A stretch of 64,000 nt of DNA from Candidatus Sacchlamyda saccharinae (lineage in GTDB: Bacteria; Chlamydiota; Chlamydiia; Chlamydiales; Rhabdochlamydiaceae): positions 682,001-746,000 of the forward strand of contig JAUHQI010000004.1 in NCBI GenBank assembly GCA_030408505.1, given 5' to 3'. Position numbers and translations under genes: made by a program. The notes beneath the pieces were generated by a model. That model had not been told where the DNA came from. It made no database searches and was given only the letters and a program-made list of their open reading frames with translations. The stretch's first letter is position 1. Each line of letters begins with the position of its first letter. Below are positions 61,685 through 64,000 of the stretch, piece after piece.

Positions 61685-61702
61685 TTTACTTGATAAAGTA
61701 AA
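61685..61702. promoter_or_regulatory. Palindrome in the clpC upstream region
   Basis: TTTACTT-GATA-AAGTAAA, 58 bases before the clpC ATG. Position suits an operator for stress control of clpC; the sequence is not a CtsR or CIRCE match, so the regulator is unknown. Confidence 0.35.
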
Positions 61703-61760
61703 GGCGATTTGCGAAAAATAGCCTATGTGGAAATAATAGAGTCGGAAAAGAGGTTCTCAT

Positions 61761-64000
61761 ATGATGTTTGATAAGTTCACCAATCGTGCAAAGCAGGTCA
61801 TTAAACTGGCCAAAAAGGAAGCGCAGCGTCTAAATCACAACTATTTAGGGACCGAGCACGTCCTTCTTGGATTGCTAAAACTAGGCCAGGGCATTGCGGT
61901 CAATGTTTTGCGGAATCTCAACCTCGACTATGAGACGGTACGCGCTGAGGTAGAGCGTTTAGTGGGCTTTGGCCCCGAGATTCAAGTTTATGGTGATCCT
62001 GCTCTTACCGGCAAAGTAAAAAAAGTTTTTGAGTTTGCAAATGAAGAAGCAGCCGCTCTCAATCACAACTATGTTGGTACCGAACACCTTCTACTTGCTC
62101 TCTTGCGTCAAACTGATGGCGTTGCCGCTCAAGTTCTTGAAAACCTAAACGTCAACCTGAAAGACATACGAAAAGAGGTTCTAAAAGAGCTCGAAACATT
62201 CAATCTACAACTCCCTCCTATGGGAACATCCGGTTCTACAGGAGCTCCGGGCGCTAAACCTGGTGACAAAGGGGCTATGGGCGATAAACTCCCTGCTCTG
62301 CGGGCTTATGGCCATGATCTCACCGAACTCAGCAAAGAAGGCAAGCTCGACCCTGTTATTGGCCGTAGTGAAGAGGTGGAACGACTTATCTTGATCCTTT
62401 GCCGACGCCGCAAAAATAATCCTGTTCTCATCGGGGAAGCTGGAGTGGGTAAAACTGCTATTGTAGAGGGACTTGCGCAAGCGATTAATCGCGGTGAAGT
62501 ACCAGACAACCTCATGAAGAAAAAGCTCATCGCGCTCGATCTAACTCTTATGATCGCGGGAACAAAATACCGCGGACAATTTGAAGAGCGGATCAAAGCT
62601 GTCATGGATGAGGTTAAGAAGCATGGCAACATCCTCCTTTTCATCGATGAGATGCACACAATTGTGGGCGCTGGAGCTGCAGAAGGTGCCATTGACGCTT
62701 CTAACATCTTAAAGCCAGCCCTTTCACGTGGTGAGATCCAAGTCATTGGAGCCACTACTGTAGACGAGTTCCGCAAACACATTGAAAAAGATGCCGCTTT
62801 AGAACGAAGATTCCAGAAGATTTTGGTCGCTCCCCCTTCTCTTGAAGACACCATTGCGATTCTTTCCGGACTCAAACCAAAATATGAAGAACACCATAAG
62901 TGTATTTATACAGACGATGCGATCAAAGGCGCTGTCCACCTCTCAGATCGTTACCTAATTGGCCGCTACCTTCCCGATAAGGCGATTGACCTCATCGATG
63001 AAGCCGGTGCAAAGGCCCGAGTAGCTTCGATGCTCCAACCTGAAGACATCACCAAGTACGAGCAGGAGATCGAAGAGGTTCGCGTAGCAAAAGAGACTGC
63101 TATTGGTAACCAAGAATATGAAAAAGCGGCAAAGCTGCGTGACAATGAGAAAAAGTTGCGCGCTGAATTGCAAAAAATCATCGAAGAGTGGGAAAACACC
63201 AAAGAGCAACAGAAGGTGATTGTTGACGAAGATGAAGTAGCCTTCATCGTTGGAAAACAAACAGGGATTCCTACAGCGCGTCTTACAGAAAATGAGACCC
63301 AAAAAGTGCTCAAAATGGAAGAGGATCTCCAGTCCAGAATCATTGGACAAGAAGAGGCGATCCACACGGTATGTCGTGCGATCCGTCGCAGCAGAGCTGA
63401 CATTAAAGATCCCAACAGGCCTATTGGAGCGTTTCTATTCCTTGGACCAACAGGCGTTGGAAAAACGCTCGTTGCCAAAACACTTGCTACCCAAATGTTT
63501 GGTGGTGAAGATGCACTCATCCAGGTCGACATGTCCGAGTACATGGAGAAATTTGCCGTCAGCAGAATGACTGGCTCTCCACCGGGATACGTTGGGCATG
63601 AAGAAGGTGGGCAACTAACCGAACAAGTACGTCAGCGCCCCTATTGCGTAGTTCTCTTTGATGAAGTAGAAAAAGCTCACCCCGACGTGATGAATCTCCT
63701 TCTACAAATCCTAGAAGAAGGGCGCCTCACGGATGCCTTCGGAAGAAAAGTCGATTTCCGCAATGCCATCATCATCATGACCTCCAATCTTGGAGCTGAT
63801 CTCATCCGCAAATCAAGCGAAGTGGGCTTTGGCGTTCAAGAAGGGATGATTGATTATGATACGATGCAATCAAAAATCGATGGTGCTGTGAAAAAAGGCT
63901 TTAAGCCCGAATTCATTAATAGGCTTGATGGCGTTGTTATCTTCAGGCCTCTAGAGAAACCACACCTACTAAAAGTAATCGACCTTGAGCTCAGCAAGGT
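61761..64000 (+). CDS. clpC: ATP-dependent Clp protease ATP-binding subunit ClpC (5' 747 codons)
   Basis: Runs off the window end. Two Clp-N repeats ([18 protein letters not shown] and [18 protein letters not shown]), first AAA+ domain with [16 protein letters not shown], a UVR-type coiled region ([18 protein letters not shown]) that marks ClpC, and a second AAA+ domain with [15 protein letters not shown]. The segment before the first AAA+ domain is Gly/Ala/Pro-rich. ATG 61761 and 61764 are both possible, preceded by AAGAGG. ClpC unfolds substrates for ClpP. CT286 is the counterpart. Confidence 0.97.
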   Translation, partial: MMFDKFTNRAKQVIKLAKKEAQRLNHNYLGTEHVLLGLLKLGQGIAVNVLRNLNLDYETVRAEVERLVGFGPEIQVYGDPALTGKVKKVFEFANEEAAALNHNYVGTEHLLLALLRQTDGVAAQVLENLNVNLKDIRKEVLKELETFNLQLPPMGTSGSTGAPGAKPGDKGAMGDKLPALRAYGHDLTELSKEGKLDPVIGRSEEVERLILILCRRRKNNPVLIGEAGVGKTAIVEGLAQAINRGEVPDNLMKKKLIALDLTLMIAGTKYRGQFEERIKAVMDEVKKHGNILLFIDEMHTIVGAGAAEGAIDASNILKPALSRGEIQVIGATTVDEFRKHIEKDAALERRFQKILVAPPSLEDTIAILSGLKPKYEEHHKCIYTDDAIKGAVHLSDRYLIGRYLPDKAIDLIDEAGAKARVASMLQPEDITKYEQEIEEVRVAKETAIGNQEYEKAAKLRDNEKKLRAELQKIIEEWENTKEQQKVIVDEDEVAFIVGKQTGIPTARLTENETQKVLKMEEDLQSRIIGQEEAIHTVCRAIRRSRADIKDPNRPIGAFLFLGPTGVGKTLVAKTLATQMFGGEDALIQVDMSEYMEKFAVSRMTGSPPGYVGHEEGGQLTEQVRQRPYCVVLFDEVEKAHPDVMNLLLQILEEGRLTDAFGRKVDFRNAIIIMTSNLGADLIRKSSEVGFGVQEGMIDYDTMQSKIDGAVKKGFKPEFINRLDGVVIFRPLEKPHLLKVIDLELSK

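Noticed and set aside
1-64000. CRISPR arrays, tRNA and rRNA genes
   Set aside because: I looked through the intergenic stretches and saw no direct-repeat arrays and no cloverleaf-like or rRNA sequence; gaps are mostly under 250 bases.

Overview
The window is a 64 kb piece of a chlamydial chromosome, most likely from an environmental (non-Chlamydiaceae) member of the Chlamydiales. Evidence for this: an ATP/ADP translocase; a metal-transport operon whose permease is fused to a DtxR-like repressor (YtgC-R); a Pmp-like autotransporter; and gene blocks in the order recalled from Chlamydia trachomatis (CT727-728; CT394-396; CT063-070 plus CT072; CT268-275; CT282-286). Base composition looks close to balanced by eye, which would suit Estrella-like organisms better than the AT-rich Parachlamydia or Simkania, but the genus cannot be fixed from this sequence.

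Layout. Bases 1-9456: end of an M18 aminopeptidase, a VIT1/CCC1-like membrane protein overlapping a P1B metal ATPase, a glycine-rich Pmp-like autotransporter and a large NAD-glutamate dehydrogenase. Bases 9500-11100: a 163-bp dispersed repeat followed by a frameshifted repeat-domain gene. Bases 11086-14777: CIRCE-controlled hrcA-grpE-dnaK with a strong terminator. Bases 14805-19722: accessory block with two RING-like membrane proteins, a methyltransferase, a 5'-shortened GH3 hydrolase and a USP-like cysteine peptidase. Bases 19719-26489 (minus strand): one tight operon mrp-ytgA-ytgB-ytgCR-ytgD-rseP. Bases 26617-31022: a CT066-like basic protein, the nucleotide translocase, a small orphan protein and lepA. 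Bases 31108-33913: a second USP-like peptidase and three AT-rich secreted-protein genes. Bases 33910-41897 (minus strand): the division and wall cluster mraZ-rsmH-ftsL-ftsI-murE-ami, then gnd and a pirin. Bases 42079-50000: CT273- and CT274-like genes and dnaA, separated by an inserted accessory block (papain-like peptidase, Bcr/CflA efflux pump, TetR regulator, outer-membrane barrel, broken J-domain gene). Bases 50057-50850: second copy of the dispersed repeat plus an AbrB-Doc toxin-antitoxin pair. Bases 50847-64000: lipoprotein, ComF-like protein, AsmA-like giant, gcsH, a PpiD-like protein, two tiny tandem proteins, archaeal/eukaryal-type proS, lplA and the start of clpC. No intergenic stretch exceeds 300 bases, and I see no rRNA, tRNA or CRISPR.

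How it fits together. The housekeeping genes form the conserved chlamydial backbone. The accessory genes point to host interaction: two RING-finger-like proteins with hydrophobic tails, two deubiquitinase-like peptidases (one with an Inc-like paired hydrophobic segment) and a C39/papain-like peptidase suggest a toolkit for host ubiquitin and protein turnover. At least five genes, mostly accessory, carry a -10-like box only 6-7 bases before the ATG, which suggests leaderless transcripts. Several genes are interrupted in informative ways: rsmH by one missing base in a homopolymer, a J-domain membrane gene by an in-frame amber codon, and a tandem-module gene by a frameshift.
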